From contig JAIVEN010000022.1 in NCBI GenBank assembly GCA_026686845.1, forward strand, positions 22,356,001 through 22,420,000: a DNA stretch of 64,000 nt, read 5' to 3'. This DNA comes from Adenanthera pavonina (taxonomy: Eukaryota > Streptophyta > Magnoliopsida > Fabales > Fabaceae). The translations under genes were made by a program, and so were the position numbers. Below are positions 1-13,707 of the stretch, piece after piece; position 1 is the first letter of the stretch, and every line of letters begins with the position of its first letter. The notes beneath the pieces are model-generated. The model saw only the letters and a program-made list of their open reading frames with translations. It was not told where the DNA came from and ran no database searches.

Positions 1-237
1 AAATTAATATGTATAAAGCCCAATAGATAAGCCAGATAAGCCAAGACTAACGAAAAATAAAACTTGATTCTCTTCTATATGTAAGGGAAAAAAAATCAAT
101 AGTTGACATATGGTAGAAATCTGGGGTAGCAAATACACACTTGGTATGATCTAAATTAATCTGCATAAAGCCCAATAGATGAGCCAGATAAGCCTAGACT
201 AATGAACAGTAAAACTTGACTCTCCTTTATATGTATG
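1..237. repeat. Direct repeat, two ~86-bp copies 152 bp apart
   Basis: The segments 1-86 and 153-237 are near-identical; both contain the words AAAGCCCAATAGAT and GAGCCAGATAAGCC or close variants. The offset is 152 bp, so this is either a tandem pair with a diverged half-unit or the edge of a larger satellite or TE that starts left of the window. No coding potential is seen. The rest of 240-594 is AT-rich with nothing recognisable. Confidence 0.75.
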
Positions 238-2132
238 TTAGGATGTATGTATTTATCACAATGATAGGTGAAATAGTACATATGTATTATTTGTTGTTTG
301 TGATACTTGTAAACTATAAATTGAAATTATTACCTAAGGTTTACATGAATTGATTATGTTAATTTATCCATTAATGCCACTTATTGAATGGTACGTGAAG
401 CAAGCCTCCCAGCCTTCTCTTGCCTCATAGCATCCACATGGTTGACTCCTTCTATATTACTTATAGCAACTCTTACCAAAAGTAGAGTAAGGAACAAATA
501 CAATATTTTCATTAAATAAACATAACTAAGTAGTCCTACTTTATGAGATTGATCATATAGAAGATCTGGTTTTGGCCTAAAAAAGGGAAAAAACTTAGGG
601 CCTATTTGGTTTGCTCATTTTTTGTTTTCATTTTCAATGAAAATAGAAAATAGAAGAGAAAATATGTTTGATTGGGTTTTAGGAAATATTTTTGTTCAAA
701 AAATTTTCAAAATCCAGCTTAAATTTGAAAAGAGAAAAACTCGTTTTCAAACTTTTTCTTTGAAAATGAAAACACTAGAAATGAAAAGACTGAAAACCCT
801 ATTATATTCACCAGACTCATACTACGCGCTTCCGCTTCTTCTTCCTCGTTCAAGTCTGTGCTTTACTTCATCTTCCTCGATCAAGTGCTACTTGCCTTAG
901 GTATGTTCTCCACTTCCTCTTTCTCCTATTTCTTCTTCACATTTGTTCCTCCTCTCCCTCATCCTCTACCTCCTCCTCATTAATTTTTTTTTCTTTTTTT
1001 TGATACACAATGACAAAGTTTCTTGCTTTTCATCATTCTTGGAAGGCTGGGCATGTTTCTTTTTATCTCTATTCTTTGTTTTTTTTTCTTTTTCAATTTT
1101 CATATAGTTGTTGTCATTGAAATTTTGATGGGCATTATTGTTTTTGATGTCTTTGCATGAGTTTTTCAATTTCTTATGGTTTTGATGTCATCATCTCCCC
1201 AAATCAATGTCCAATGATTTGTGTGTGACCTATGGATGGTACAATTCATCCTTTCCTAAATATTTCTGGTTCAATTTGCTGCAAGAGATGAGAGTGTATG
1301 ATGACATATGTTTTGGTGGCTACAATTCAATTTTTTGGTTCAATAATCTACCCTCTATTTCCATTTGTTGATTTTTAGCTTTGTTTTGATGTTTGTGTGT
1401 GCTGGTGTGTGCAACTTCAACTTGCATTTATTCTTTGAAAATAGTTGCCTACAGCTATTTTATTTTTATTTGTTAATATTCCTCTTCCTCTTGAAATTTA
1501 ATATCATTTCATAAATCTTTGCTCCATACTATCATTTCAAGACACCACAATTAAACAACAAAATTGAATGATTCTTTTATTTTTCAATTGCAGACAACAT
1601 AAAGAACAACATAAATTATTAATTATTAATTCTAATTATCATCACATCACACCAACCAAAATATATGTTTGAATTCACATGCCTATGCATAATTATATAC
1701 AATAAGGTGCACTTACATGTAAATGTATATTATACAAATAAACAAAAATTATGGTGCTGATAAGTGAAGTGCCTATGTAATATGACAACCTCTTGCTTTT
1801 TTATTTTGTATTTGGAGATGTATTATGGTCTCCACCAATACGTGCTCAAGTATATAGAATTTCTGAAATAGGCATTTTAAGTTATGACTTGACTCTATAA
1901 TTATCTCATGCATTTTGAATTTAAGTTTAATAAATATTAGTTTTGATTTAAGGGCATTTTCTTGTCTATATTATTTTATACGCATATATAAACATTATAG
2001 ATTATGATGTTGGAGTTACTGGGATTTTTGTTTTGTTTTGTGACTTCGATAATGACAATTCTTGATTTTATATGCTTGCTTGATATAAAGTTATTAGCAT
2101 AGATGGGAGGAAAAAGTGATAAGGGAGAGGTC

Positions 2133-3156
2133 ATGGAATGGATAGCCCAAAACACAAAAGCTTTCATTGACGTAATTTATGAATGAGTAAAAAAGAAGCA
2201 ATTATAGGGGTTTACATTTAAGATAACAGTTTGGGAAGATATAAACAATGAGTTGTTCAACAAAACTAGAGTAAATTATGGTGTAGACAAATTAAAAGGA
2301 AAGTTCAATTGCCTAAGCCTTCAACATCGTGAATTTTCAACTTTGCTATCTCATAGAGGAGTTACATAGGATTCTGAAGGTAATAAAGTGAATGCTCTTG
2401 AAGAAGTATGGGAAGATTTATACATGGAAGTTCAACTTTATTATTTTAAAATAATATCATTATCATTATAATATTATTTTAATGTATGGATATACTTAAT
2501 ATTAAAATTGTTTATTTATTATTTTGCAGAAAGGGAAGTTCTACAAATAATTTAAGAAACATGGATTTGAGCATGACTATGATGCACTTGGTGAAATATT
2601 GAATTCTAGTATTGCAACTTGAAAATTGCGTCAAGCTTATACCAATGAGCCACCAACCTCTGATGAAGAGAAGGAAATAGAGGAAGGTTTTCTTTCAAAA
2701 GGTGTTCATATTGGTTCTGAAGCTATCGATGTTGATGGAGATGATTTGCAAGAACTTGGCAAATGAAAGAAAGCTATAGGGTCTTCAAGTGAGCATCGAC
2801 ATAAAGAGTCCAAAATTTCTAAAGTGGATAAATTAGAAGCAGCTTTAAGCCAATGGAGTGAAACAATGATTATAAAGGCAGAGGCAACTAAAGCAAAAAT
2901 AAAAGCATCTAAAGCAAAAGTAGAAGCATCAAAAGCAAGGGCTGAACAATATAAAGCACGAGCTAATCAAGCTTTTAGTCTAGCAACTGATCCTTATTCT
3001 ACAGAGGCATGCATAGACTTGCTAGACTCCATGGAAGATATCAGCTCTCAAATTTTCAACAAGGCATTGGAGAAGTTTACAAATAAGGATTGGAGGGTCA
3101 TGTTTATCAAGATGTCTTCAATTAGGAGGAGGGATTGGCTAGCATCTCTAGACTAG
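2133..3156 (+). pseudogene. Harbinger ORF1, MYB/SANT-like DNA-binding protein, broken
   Basis: Conceptual reading gives a MYB/SANT-like domain of the kind in plant Harbinger ORF1 and in L10-interacting MYB-domain proteins: an FIDVIYE helix, then WEDINNELFNKT, KLKGKFNCL and an EVWEDLYM segment ending near 2430. An intron-like AT-rich insert follows to about 2530. Next come YDALGEILNSS, an acidic linker, and an uninterrupted 110-codon C-terminal part (2824-3156) with Ala/Lys-rich repeats (KAKIKASKAKVEASKARAEQ) that should form a helical coil. Several in-frame stops (just after the FIDVIYE helix, in the SHRG region, and before 2770) break it. In active PIF/Harbinger elements this protein recruits the transposase to the TIRs; that role is known for the family, not shown here. 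Confidence 0.75.
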
Positions 3157-3394
3157 TATTCAATGAATAGTTTGTTGATATGTGACTTTGTTGGGAGTTT
3201 GTGACAATTAACTACCTTGTGTTATCTTGTTAATTTTCTAATATGGGATTGCTATTATGTGTTATTTCTTGTATTTGGTTAAACATTAATATGTGTTATG
3301 TTTTAAACTAAGTAATTTTGTTGTCATTTAAGGTACTTGAATGCTTTATGTTATTGGCACTAGTTAATTTTGTGATTTATTTGAGCAGGGTAAT

Positions 3395-4559
3395 ATGTCT
3401 GAATATGAATCCACAAATAGTTCAACAGGTGAAAGAAGCTCAAGTGAAAGTAGTTCAAGTGAAAGCAGCACTGATTCAAGTGATTCGGAAGATTTGGGAG
3501 AGTTGATTATTATTTCATTGATTAGAGAATATGAGAGAAGTTTTATGCGTAAAACACCATGTAGGACTTCTATGTTGACTGGAAAGATGTATACTCTAGA
3601 ATTCTTGGTTGGTCATGAAGCTAGATGTCATGAGAGTTTTAGAATGAAGAAAGATGTGTTTATAAATTTTTGTGAAACTTTAAAGAATGTTGGAAATTTG
3701 ACAGATGGCAAGAAGCTGAGTATAGAGGAAGCAGTTGCAACGTTCCTGATCATAATATGTCATAATGTGCGTCATTGAGTCGTTGCTGGGTGCTTTCAAC
3801 ATTCCTTGCATACTATGAGCAAATGGTTTAGAATTATTTTTAGAGCAGTTTGCAAGCTGGGCAGAATAATTATTCTACAAGAAAATCAAATGACTACACA
3901 TCCTTATATTATGGGCAATGAAAAGTATTTTCCTTATTTTAAGGTAAACTTTTTATACATGTATTTATAATTTTTCATAAATATATTATAATTTTTTCAT
4001 TAAAGCATTATTCATCTTGTAAATGCAGGATTGTCTTTCTTTAACTTTTTTTAATAATAATCTTTGTTATTTTCCTAACACTTTCATGTTATTTAATATG
4101 TGTATTGTTTATATTATAGATCAATTTGATCTTGTTGACTCTAGATTTCCCAATATGCTTGGCTATCTTGCATTGTTTCGAAGGCAAATATATCATTTGC
4201 GTGATTTTTGCAATAGAGGACGACCACGAGGAAAAGAAGAATTATTCAACTATAGGCATTCTTCATTAAGGAATATCATTGAAAGACGTTTTAGGGTATT
4301 AAAAGCAAGATTTCCAATTTTGAAGTAAATGACAAATTATCTTGTTAAGAAACAAAGACTAATTCCAATTGCTTGTTGCACCATACATAATTTCATTAGA
4401 ATCCAACATAGCAGAGATAGATTTTTTGACCAATTTGCTAGAGAAGACTTGATTGTGAATGAACAAGGCTTGCAGGTAGAGCAGGAAGGCATCAATATTG
4501 AGGCTAATCAAGCTGCTGAAATGGCACAAGTTCGAGAAACAATTGCAAATCAAATGTGA
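3395..4559 (+). pseudogene. Harbinger DDE transposase (HARBI1-like), broken
   Basis: The start has a Ser-rich acidic N-terminus, then the helix-turn-helix region (FINFCETLKNVG, ...EEAVATFLIIICHNVRH). A TGA at 3776-3778 sits where the family has Arg. Reading resumes with the HPYIMGNEKYFPYFK segment, a GT-AG intron at 3944-4028, and DCLSL. The stretch that should carry the first catalytic Asp and the following beta strands is missing; the frame next becomes recognisable at about 4120 with LVDSRFPNMLGYLA (second Asp). NYRHSSLRNIIERRF follows (third catalytic Glu), then a TAA at 4326-4328 and the KKQRLIPIACCTIHNFIR tail. Two stops plus an internal deletion make it inactive. It is the catalytic partner of the upstream ORF1. 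Confidence 0.88.
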
Positions 4560-5333
4560 GAAAGTTACCATAGAAGATTTCTATGATTGATAGTTATGTT
4601 TAGGACAAATGATACTAATCTATAATTGATTGTTATGTACTACGCTGCTGCTTCTTATATGTTAATTGCTTCTCATATTATATATGTTATTTTTTATTTT
4701 AAAAATATAAAAGCACATATTTATTTATATATATATAATATTATTTTTATAATTTTAATATATTTTATTTATATAAATTAATAAGTAAATTAATAAATCC
4801 ATATTAAACATGAATTATCTATATTATTAATAAATTTTTATAACTTTTTCCTAAAAAAATGTGTTTCTATGTTTTGTTAACTTAATTTTTACTTATTTAT
4901 TTTTTTAATTCAATTTATTTATATTTCTACATCATAATTATTATGATTTTAATATTATAGCAAATGTGTTGTTGTTATTATTATTATTATTACCACGTAT
5001 TTAATTATATATTTTTATTATGTATAAAATTAATACAATTAATACAATCTTTATTAAAGTATGAATTTAAAATTTAGTTGTATCCTACCATATATATTTA
5101 CATAAAAATTATACACGAAAATAAATGGTTAATTTTAAACTTTATATAAAAAAATAAATGAATTTATTATCGAAAATAGTTAAACCAAATGCATTTTCAA
5201 TGTTTTTTATTTTTGAAAACAGAAAACAAGAAGTCAAATCAAACACATTTTCTAAATCTTGAAAATTTGAAAATGAAAACTATTTTCAAAAAACAAAAAT
5301 AGAAAATGTTTCCTGAAACCAAACAAGCCATTA

Positions 5334-8300
5334 TATATTGATCATATAGAAGCCAATTTATGATCCATTCCACTTTTAAGTAGGTGCTCGGGGATTAGAT
5401 TGAGAGAAAATGGATAAAGAGATGTAACTATTTAAGTATGAAGTCACAAAAAAGAATCAGTAAATGCTACAAATTTACACATGATTAACTATTAGAGATA
5501 GATAAAAAAAATAATTCAGCACAAATAAGGTAGCCATAATGAAATTAAAATTTTCTCTTCATCCTTAGGATTGATATTAGTACTAATTTGTATTTTAAGA
5601 GAGTTTTCTTATTCTAATTGTCATGCTTATTCTTTTTTCTCTTATCAAAACATGTTACTCCATATTGGTCAAGTGCACCACATATAAATTATGCTTTCAC
5701 ACATGTATACCTTTCTTTGTAATTGCTATAGCAGTCATCGTTTGAATCAATGTACCATCTTTGGATTATTTCTTTCATTCAAACAATGACTACCTATCTA
5801 TGTACCATCTTTGGAAGTATTTTTACAAGAATTGAAGGCCATGACTATAATTAATTGACTAAACCTTCACTTATTATATAATTGTTGGATGTTGGATAAG
5901 AACATTATGAATAGTGGAATCTTAGCCCATGGTTGTCTATATACAACATAACTTTCTTCCTCATATACGCACATGTTAGAGGGTTATGAGTATTGCAGAA
6001 GGTTGAGGAGAACATGTTTTGGTTTATGCCTATACCTATGCCTATGGTTTTGGTCATCAAATCACAAAGAAAAACTACATTTATCACAATCATACCTCAA
6101 AATTATTAATGTATGAGTTTTCTTCCTTAGCACTTGCATGAATTTTTGTAGCACTTTAATCTATTACAGAATCTAAGTATCAAAGCACTCACCTTATTAG
6201 GCAATGATAATATTATAATTATAATTATAAATGGAGTTAATATGGTCAAACTTTGTCATTTTGGCAAGCAAAAACTGAGACAGTGAAAAAGGTGTGAGAC
6301 ATAGTGAAGAAACAATTGGCTCTACTAGATGAGTCTTTTGTCACTCGGGAGTTTAAATTTTCTGCACTTGGAGCTAATTCTCTTAACATGGTATTGTAAT
6401 AATACCTATTATGAGCCATTATTTCGCTATGAATAAATTTGGAAAACTCTTACTATCCTCTAACGATGGTACACTGTCAAATGCATCCCCATGAGATAGT
6501 GACTAAAGGCCAATTGTCCTAGCTATGATATTTCCACATAGAAGATCTTCCTCACCATCCAAGCCAAGCAAGATAGATCTCAAAGGTCCTACATAAAAAG
6601 TCATATAGCTAACACAATTTCTAGCAACCTTGAAATTAAAACTAAAACAATATGTAGCTAATTCTGTAAATATGGAAACTGTACCTCCAAGATCACATTG
6701 CCCCAAGATATTAACTTCATCTGAACTCAACCTACTACAACTAAGGAACCAACATCAAATAACCAGAGGAACAAAGGAATGAAGAAGGAAAAGCAAGAAG
6801 TAAAGAACACATTAACATATTGATTATTTTCATCTGAGTGGCCTAATCTCTCAATACTAACTAACTTCTTAGTAACTCTTGATTGCAGAGGATGACGTCC
6901 ACAATCCCTTGAACTGCACAAAGGCCTCATTCCTTTGTTCCCATTCGATGACAATTGTTTAGAGCTACAAGCAAAACATAAAAAAGAAAAAGCAAAACAA
7001 AAACAAACAACAAAAAACAACTCCCACAAAGAGGAGGGAACTAAAAAGCCAAAGCTACCTCACCTTTCACAAGTCGTAGCCAACGATGTAGTGTCCACAT
7101 TCACTAACCCACGAGTCAATCTCTGCCGCTTATTGCTCATACCTGCCATCAACATTTTGGTGAACTCAAGCGAGTTTGGAAAAGCCAACCAACACAAAAT
7201 GAAGGTGTTGGGGAGAAACAATGCAAGGGAAATTCTAAAACAAGCTTCCTGAGCATGCCTCTAAGAAACTTGGTCACCAAATTCTTTGAGTGCATTGACC
7301 CACATTTTGTGCAAATTTGCGGTAAATATTAAGTGTGCCGTGATAAATATTTAGTGTGTGGTGTTTATGTTATTCGTTAGGGGTGGAAGTTGAAAGTTGC
7401 TTTTTGCATTTAAGTAAAGGATAATTTTTTCAATGATTTGTTGGAATTTTGGAGCTTGGAGTTTTAATAATCTATTTAATTATTTATTTATTTATTATCA
7501 TTATTGTTATTATAATATTATTGTTAATTTCGGTGGGGAAATTGTGAAATACGCACAAAGAAAGTAGTTAGGTTGCAATCTTACAAAGAAAATTGTTCTA
7601 CATACAACTTTATTCATGCCCATTTACATTATGAAATGAAAGCCAATTCACATGTTTTCAGTCGTCGAAATTAAAGCACATATCACAAATGAATTTACCT
7701 TTTTTTTTCAAAAATAAAATTTCCAGCCACATCTCCTCTAGCAACAACTCCTCCTATTTGACATAACCTACTACATTACAGTGATGCAGTATACCAAAAT
7801 TAAAATCAACAGTATTGCATTATCTAAGATATTCTCCAAACCAATAAATAAAAACTTATATGTAAATCTTCATGTATGTATTATTGTAATCATTTTGAAG
7901 CAAGTCTATTTGATTTCTCAAATATTAGGAAGGTTCATAATCTACAACACACATACACACATGTACAAATCAATTAATCATAATTGTATAAACCATAATT
8001 CAGGATCTGGCAGTAGAATGTGATAGCATTCTTCTTCCCAAACCATACTATTCCATGGTTCACACTTCAACTATATTAAGGCTTCTTTATCACATATAGA
8101 GACCTTTTTGGATGTGACAACACCCTTTTCCTGTACACTAAACAATGATACTATAACCAATCACACGAACTCATACCTATTGTCCTATTCACAAACATTA
8201 AACAATAATGCTAAAAGAAACATGAAACCATGATTTTAGGATGGGAAACCTCTACTTGTCATTAACACCAAAGCATGGCTCCATCAATTCCAGTGAGATT

Positions 8301-8369
8301 TTGCCAATGAACTAAAAAAAAGGAAAAAGAAAAAGAACATAATAACTAAGAGTAAGTGCCCATAAAAAA
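5334..8369. other. Gene-free AT-rich DNA
   Basis: I find no open frame above about 105 codons that resembles a known family, no LTR or TIR pair and no RNA gene. There are simple AT stretches (for example 7440-7520). A pair of modest open frames at 6503-7029 (minus) shows no recognisable domain. Confidence 0.5.
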
Positions 8370-8955
8370 TGAGTAATTAGTGTTTATTTAGCCCCCAAGT
8401 CTTTCCCATGACTCCAAGAGAACAACCTGATACAAAAAAAAAAAAAAGAACTAACCAACCAACCAACCAACTATAAAGATTTTGGCAAAAAGTTGTAAGT
8501 GTTAACATATAATTATGCTAGAAAACTTTGTTGGACTTCACAAAGATTAATAAGTTACTACTAAAAATGTGTAGTTTTAAGTCTCAAATGTCTCAGTCAG
8601 AAAAAAAAAAAAAGTCCCAAATGTGAGATCTTATAGAAAGAAAGTAATCCAATGTTGTCCTTCTTAACTTAATAGTAGAAAATTTTGTTTTTACTCCATA
8701 ATTTGCATTATTGAGGCAAAACTTATATGTGCTTATATTTAGGTCAGTTCCTTACTATAAATCAAGAGGAGAGCAAAAAAAGATCAAAAGAATAAAGGAA
8801 ATGATGTCCTCTCGCTAAGTACTAAATGCATGCATGCCTTTGTAAAGTTCTATTTTCCCAATGGATCTAGTTTGATGTGACTAAAGTGCAAAACTAGTCA
8901 CATCTAAATTAGTATATTCAATATAGTTGCTCACTTAGGGCATGTAGGGAGGATC
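8370..8955 (-). repeat. Dispersed repeat R1, copy 1
   Basis: This segment is similar, in reverse complement, to 37261-37800. Shared landmarks in order are the GAGTAATTAGTGT end, AAGTCTTTCCC, AGAACAACCT, GCAAAAAGTTGTAAGTGTTA, a TTGGACTTCACAAAGAT block, the TTACTCCATAATTTGCATTATTGAGGC block, ATGCCTTT...AAGTTCTATTTT, CACATCTAAATTA and GGGCATGTA. No protein is encoded. Its 5' edge is marked by GAGTAATTAGTGTTTATTTAGC and it contains a CCAA tetranucleotide run near 8455-8472. The family is unknown; a non-autonomous DNA element or an LTR fragment are both possible. Confidence 0.7.
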
Positions 8956-11900
8956 AGTTTATCACCAAATATCATTGCCCTGTATGTTCTAAGGCTCCTA
9001 CATGATTAATCTTACCAAAAGAATATGTTACAATATTTCAGCAAAAACTTGAATAATGACTTAGGAAAAAATTGCAAGATGTAAAGGAGTAATAAAGATA
9101 TGCAAATCATTATTAGTTTCATTATGACCAAAGGCCTTAAGATGTATGTATTCTCTGGTTGCAATGTAGTATTTTGTTATCATGTTCTATGAGGCAATCA
9201 ACAACCTACTTTGCTAGCCAAATAATAACATGTTCAGAAGGAAGCAATTAGTTTGATGAGCACAATATAAAGTAAAATAAATGCTTTAACAAACAATATA
9301 CAATTGTCATTGTAAACTTTGGCAACAATTTGGTGGACACATAAAAGAAATCATTTTTCCTTATTGTTAGTGTTAGATTTACATTTCATGTTCCATAATA
9401 AACATAATTACTTATAGAGTTTAGAGATCAGAATACAAGAATACAATCTTATGAATATTATATGTGAATGCCCTTGACATCCATTTCTAGTACATTATAA
9501 AAAAAGGCATCATTTTTTATAAATGATAACAATAATAAATAAATATAGCTAATCCAACTTATGTGTTTCCTCTAGTCAAGAAATGCTTAGAAAATACCAG
9601 AGTGTTTTTCCTATGTTTGCTAGTAACATTTCAATAAATTTAGCAAAAGCCATAGTATGTAAATGAAGCATACTGTAAATTCAGTATATAAGGTCATCCT
9701 AAATCAACCTAGGTGGAAGTTTAGGCAATCCATAGTTATGCATACCATTCTTTGTTTGCTTACAATTGGACAAGAGACTCAAGCTTGTTCTTGTGAAAAC
9801 TTCAATAGTACACCTTATTTTTATAGGTTAAAGTTAAACTTCAATATGTATGCAGTTGTGAGAATAGTAATCCATATTTTTTAAAAGTGATCTTGATGGT
9901 GATTATGGCATAAACCAATGACCTTATCTAACTTTAGGGGACAATAATATTTTAACAACCAAGGAGCACAAAAATTAAGCAAAAGCGATAAAGAAGACCC
10001 AATAAACAACTAATACTAACTTTAAGGTGCATAATTAAAAATATTTATTGCAAAGTTGTGATAATACATCTCTAATCTTCCTATTTGATTGTGATAGTAT
10101 TGCGCATACTTGCTCAATCAAGCAAATTACCTTTGATTTTTGGCAGTTATATAAGCTAAGGTCCAAATAGCACCACTTTCATAGTAAACAAACTACCAAT
10201 TTCCTATTTTTGCATAACGACTGAATGAATGAAGTAAATCAAATGGAAGCACACGTGTTTTATAGATTTACCAATTTTGGATTCTGATAAATAGTCTTTG
10301 TACATATTGTACATATTGCTCTTAACCTTTCTTCTCCTTCAGGTATACGATGCTTTGTCGAATCACCATATCACTGACAGAATTTCAACAAAAGGTGAAT
10401 TTTAATAATGAAGTGCCTTTATATTGAGTATTTCCAATTGTGAAGAAATAATTAAAGATCACATAACTTTATTCCCAAATTGAAACAGAGATATTCAACT
10501 CATCCTAATTTCCACCTATGTTCAAGTTAATCAACTGAGAAAATCTCCGTAACTACATTTGTTGTCAACCCTCATCAAAATGGTTAAAGTTAAATAGTAA
10601 TCTATGTTAGACGTGCTTTACTTGATCTTAGTCATATATATGTTCATTAGTATTACCTATTATGTACTAAAACCTTGAGAAAGAATTTGCATTGAACATA
10701 AAATAAATAAATGCAAATAATAATTTAAATTTTTAGAAACTCATTAACAGCCTCAAGTCAAGTAATGCTTTCCTTGAGGACCTAGAGAACTAATATTAAA
10801 ACATTATATATTTAATTACATGGGTGCAAATTATTTTAAGAAAGAAGAAAAAAATAGATTATACAAGTCTCCATGGGTCAAAAAAGAGGCGTAAGTCCAC
10901 TTGATGAGTTTAGTTCGTTGGGAGCAAAAAAGAATTACTAGTTCAAGCTTAGTCTAGTCAATGCCAATAGTAATAGAAGAATTGCAAAAACATAAAAGCT
11001 TTAATGTTAACCTTCACATTATGTATAAACTGTGAATAATCAAGGACTAAACTACCCATTGCAAGCTTTCAACAAAATTCTCTTTTTCAATTCATAAAGA
11101 CATTTTTCTACCAAATTGAAGAGAAATATTTTCCAATTTCAAGTCAAAAAAGAAAAAGGAGAAAACAAAACTAAGAGTAACCATATCAGTAATCAATTAC
11201 CCTCGATGTTGTCAGCTTTTTGGAGAGAAGCTGATGACCCCATTGCTCGAATTGACGATAAAACCTTTCTAGGTTTGCCAAGAATTATAACAAGTTTAAA
11301 TATCAAAAAATACATAGGAAATTTAAGAAAATGGAGAGACACTGTTATACGTGAAAAGAGATAAATAGGTCATTTTTCAGGTTAGACAAAAAATAAAACA
11401 ATTATATTTTGGCCCTAAGAAATAAGATTTTTTTTATTTTAGTTCCTGGGGGTAGGAAAATTAAGTTAGCATATTAAGCCTTGGGGAAAATTACAACTAA
11501 AACCTGAAAGAATTAAACATTATAATTTTCTCTTAGATTAGGAATAATTTCATAAATATACAAAATTATTGTCAAAACGAAACTTGTAATGAGATGAATT
11601 TAGTGGTATATAACACTGAGATTAACTGATTAAGAATAAAGAAATAATTAGTATCAAAGTTTAAAAAGTAACTTTTTACTGATAAAGTTACTTTTAGCTC
11701 TGCAAAATGTTAAAAGGTAGATAGAAAAGTGATTGGACACCACAAAGAGAGCTTTTAGGAGACATGATAATGAAGTAATGTTAGAAACACATTTACTTTA
11801 ATTCTATGCTCATAAAATAAGTTAATACTACAAAAAATAATTTTACCGGTCAAGATATAAAGTAACCAATACATGCTATAACTTGACTAAGAAAAATATG

Positions 11901-12655
11901 CAACATTTTAGAGATAAGCCCTCATCAATTGGTGCCACATTAGCTGAACATGTGCTCAAATTGAAGACTTAATGGTTAAGATTACAAAGCTTAATAGTTA
12001 AGTTTGTAAAGAAAGTAACCTAACCTAGTATTAAACTTTGGTTAAGCATGCTTATTATGCTCCCTCTCTCATTTGCACAACCACACACTTGAAAAAGGAA
12101 GAAGGAAGTGGTTTGAAATAGTGGAGCAAGAGGGAGATTACGTGAGAAGAAAAAGGAAACAAAATGGAGAAAGAAAATCCAAGGAAATTGGTAAGTATGC
12201 TAAACTTGCAACCTTCAAGTATTCTATCATAGTTTCTTGGTAGTTTGAGCAAGTTTCCTTAAAATTTCTCCTCTTTCACTTGTTGTTCAATCACGGCCTA
12301 AATATGATAATGAGAGGGAAGGAGTTTTTAAACCATAGATTGATAAGAAAGAATGAGATTTTGCTAAAAGAGCAAGTTTTGGTCCATTGTAAGCAAGTTT
12401 TGAGAAAAACCAATTCTTTTCCTTTCAAGGCAGATTTTAGTCAAACCAATAAGGTAGGAAAGAGTTGGAATTTTATTAATTTGATGCTAAAAATAGATTT
12501 CTCATGGTGAAAAACCTTAAGAGCAATTATTGGTTTGATGATAGAACTTAAGATAAGCTATATGAATTTTTAAAGTTCAAATGAGACTTTATGAAATACC
12601 ATCATGAATCAGTGGCCTAAGCTAGTGTTTAATGATGTTTAAGAACTTCAGAAAG
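8956..12655. other. Gene-free AT-rich DNA
   Basis: No supported gene. Short frames at 9663-9884, 11116-11364 and 12055-12510 show no family signature. A purine-rich stretch at 12090-12180 could be the untranslated leader of a decayed element. Nothing else is recognised. Confidence 0.5.
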
Positions 12656-13702
12656 TGATAGAGGATGGCTTGGACAAATTTAGGAGCATGGTAGGAGACT
12701 TTATCATTTGAAAAGATTCAAGTCCAAGAGAAACCTATTGGAGGAGATTACTTAAAAGATCATGTGCTTCACTAAAATAGCATGTGACTTAAGCATTATT
12801 GGGCTTAGTTAGTGTTAATTTTGTTTTTATCAATTATGGGCTGAACTTATTGATAAGTGAACCCTTATGAAATCAATCCAAAGAACCCACTTTGATATAT
12901 ATGACAACTGAATCTTTGCGAAACAAGAAATACAAAAGACTAGACGGCAAAGAAAATGAACAAAATGGATGAAAGCAGTAGCAAAAGAAAAAAATAATAG
13001 AGAAGATAAGAAGGATAGATGTTGGTATTGAGAAGTAGAACCTAAGAGAACTGATCTCTTAAACCCTTATTTCGGTGACACCACAAGAATTGACCAATTC
13101 CTTAATAAGTCATAGTATTCTCTCTAACACTCAAAGAAACACTAGAGAAAAACTCACAAATCTGAATTTTTCATTCATCTAAATCTAAAAAATGCATATA
13201 AAAGTTAGCCTTAAATAGGTAAGGTAAAATCTAACCTAATAAGCCTAGAGAACCTAATTAATTTGGACTCAAGTAATCATAATGGAATTAGGAGACTTTG
13301 GGCTCAAATAATAATTCTAATGGTCCTAGAATACTAGTAAAAATAAAAGCCTAAAATAAAATAATGAAAATTCATAAAAATAATACCTAGACCCTTATAA
13401 ACATGACACCACGTTAATGAAATCACATGTTGGGCACATGACATGCTTATTTATAAGGTGGGCCATCAAGAAGACTACTAACTAACTAATTGGGCTTTAT
13501 TAATTAACAAAGTTCAGCCCATAATTAATAAAAACAAAATTAACACTAACTAAGCCCAATAATGCTTAAGTCACATGTTATTTTAATGAAGCACATGATG
13601 TTTTAAGTAATCTCATCTAATAGGCTTCTCTTGGGCTTGAATCTTTCTAAGTGATAAAGCCTCCTACCATGCTCCTAAATTTGTCCAAGCCATTCTCTAT
13701 CA
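12656..13702. mobile_element. Fold-back element made of two inverted LTR pieces
   Basis: The left arm (12656-12850) reads as the start of an LTR (TGATAGAGGATGGC...) on the plus strand. It is followed directly by a full LTR of the same family in reverse orientation (12851-13702, starting TGATAAGTGAACCC and ending CTCTATCA). The left arm and the last ~195 bp (13509-13702) are inverted copies of each other, enclosing a ~660-bp loop. Flanks are GAAAG (12651-12655) and GAAAA (13703-13707), a 4/5 match that could be the duplication of one insertion event. The LTR sequence is related to the LTRs at 17136 and 21372 (shared GGTCAATTC, AAATTGATTAGG-like, CATGTGACTTA and ACTTATCA blocks). No coding sequence. 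Confidence 0.72.
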
Positions 13703-13707
13703 GAAAA

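Larger units (their letters stand above)
598..5330 (+). mobile_element. PIF/Harbinger DNA transposon, decayed
   Basis: The left end begins GGGCCTATTTGGTTTG and the right end, read on the other strand, begins TGGCTTGTTTGGTTTC: imperfect terminal inverted repeats with 12 of the first 15 bases matching. Both ends abut TTA (595-597 and 5331-5333), the trinucleotide duplication typical of PIF/Harbinger. Subterminal regions are rich in GAAAA/TTTTC runs in inverted orientation. Inside, in the same direction, lie the two genes expected of the superfamily: a MYB/SANT-like ORF1 product and a DDE transposase. Both carry stops and the transposase has lost its middle, so the copy is non-autonomous. The stretches 900-2100 and 4570-5200 hold no recognisable gene. 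Confidence 0.9.
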
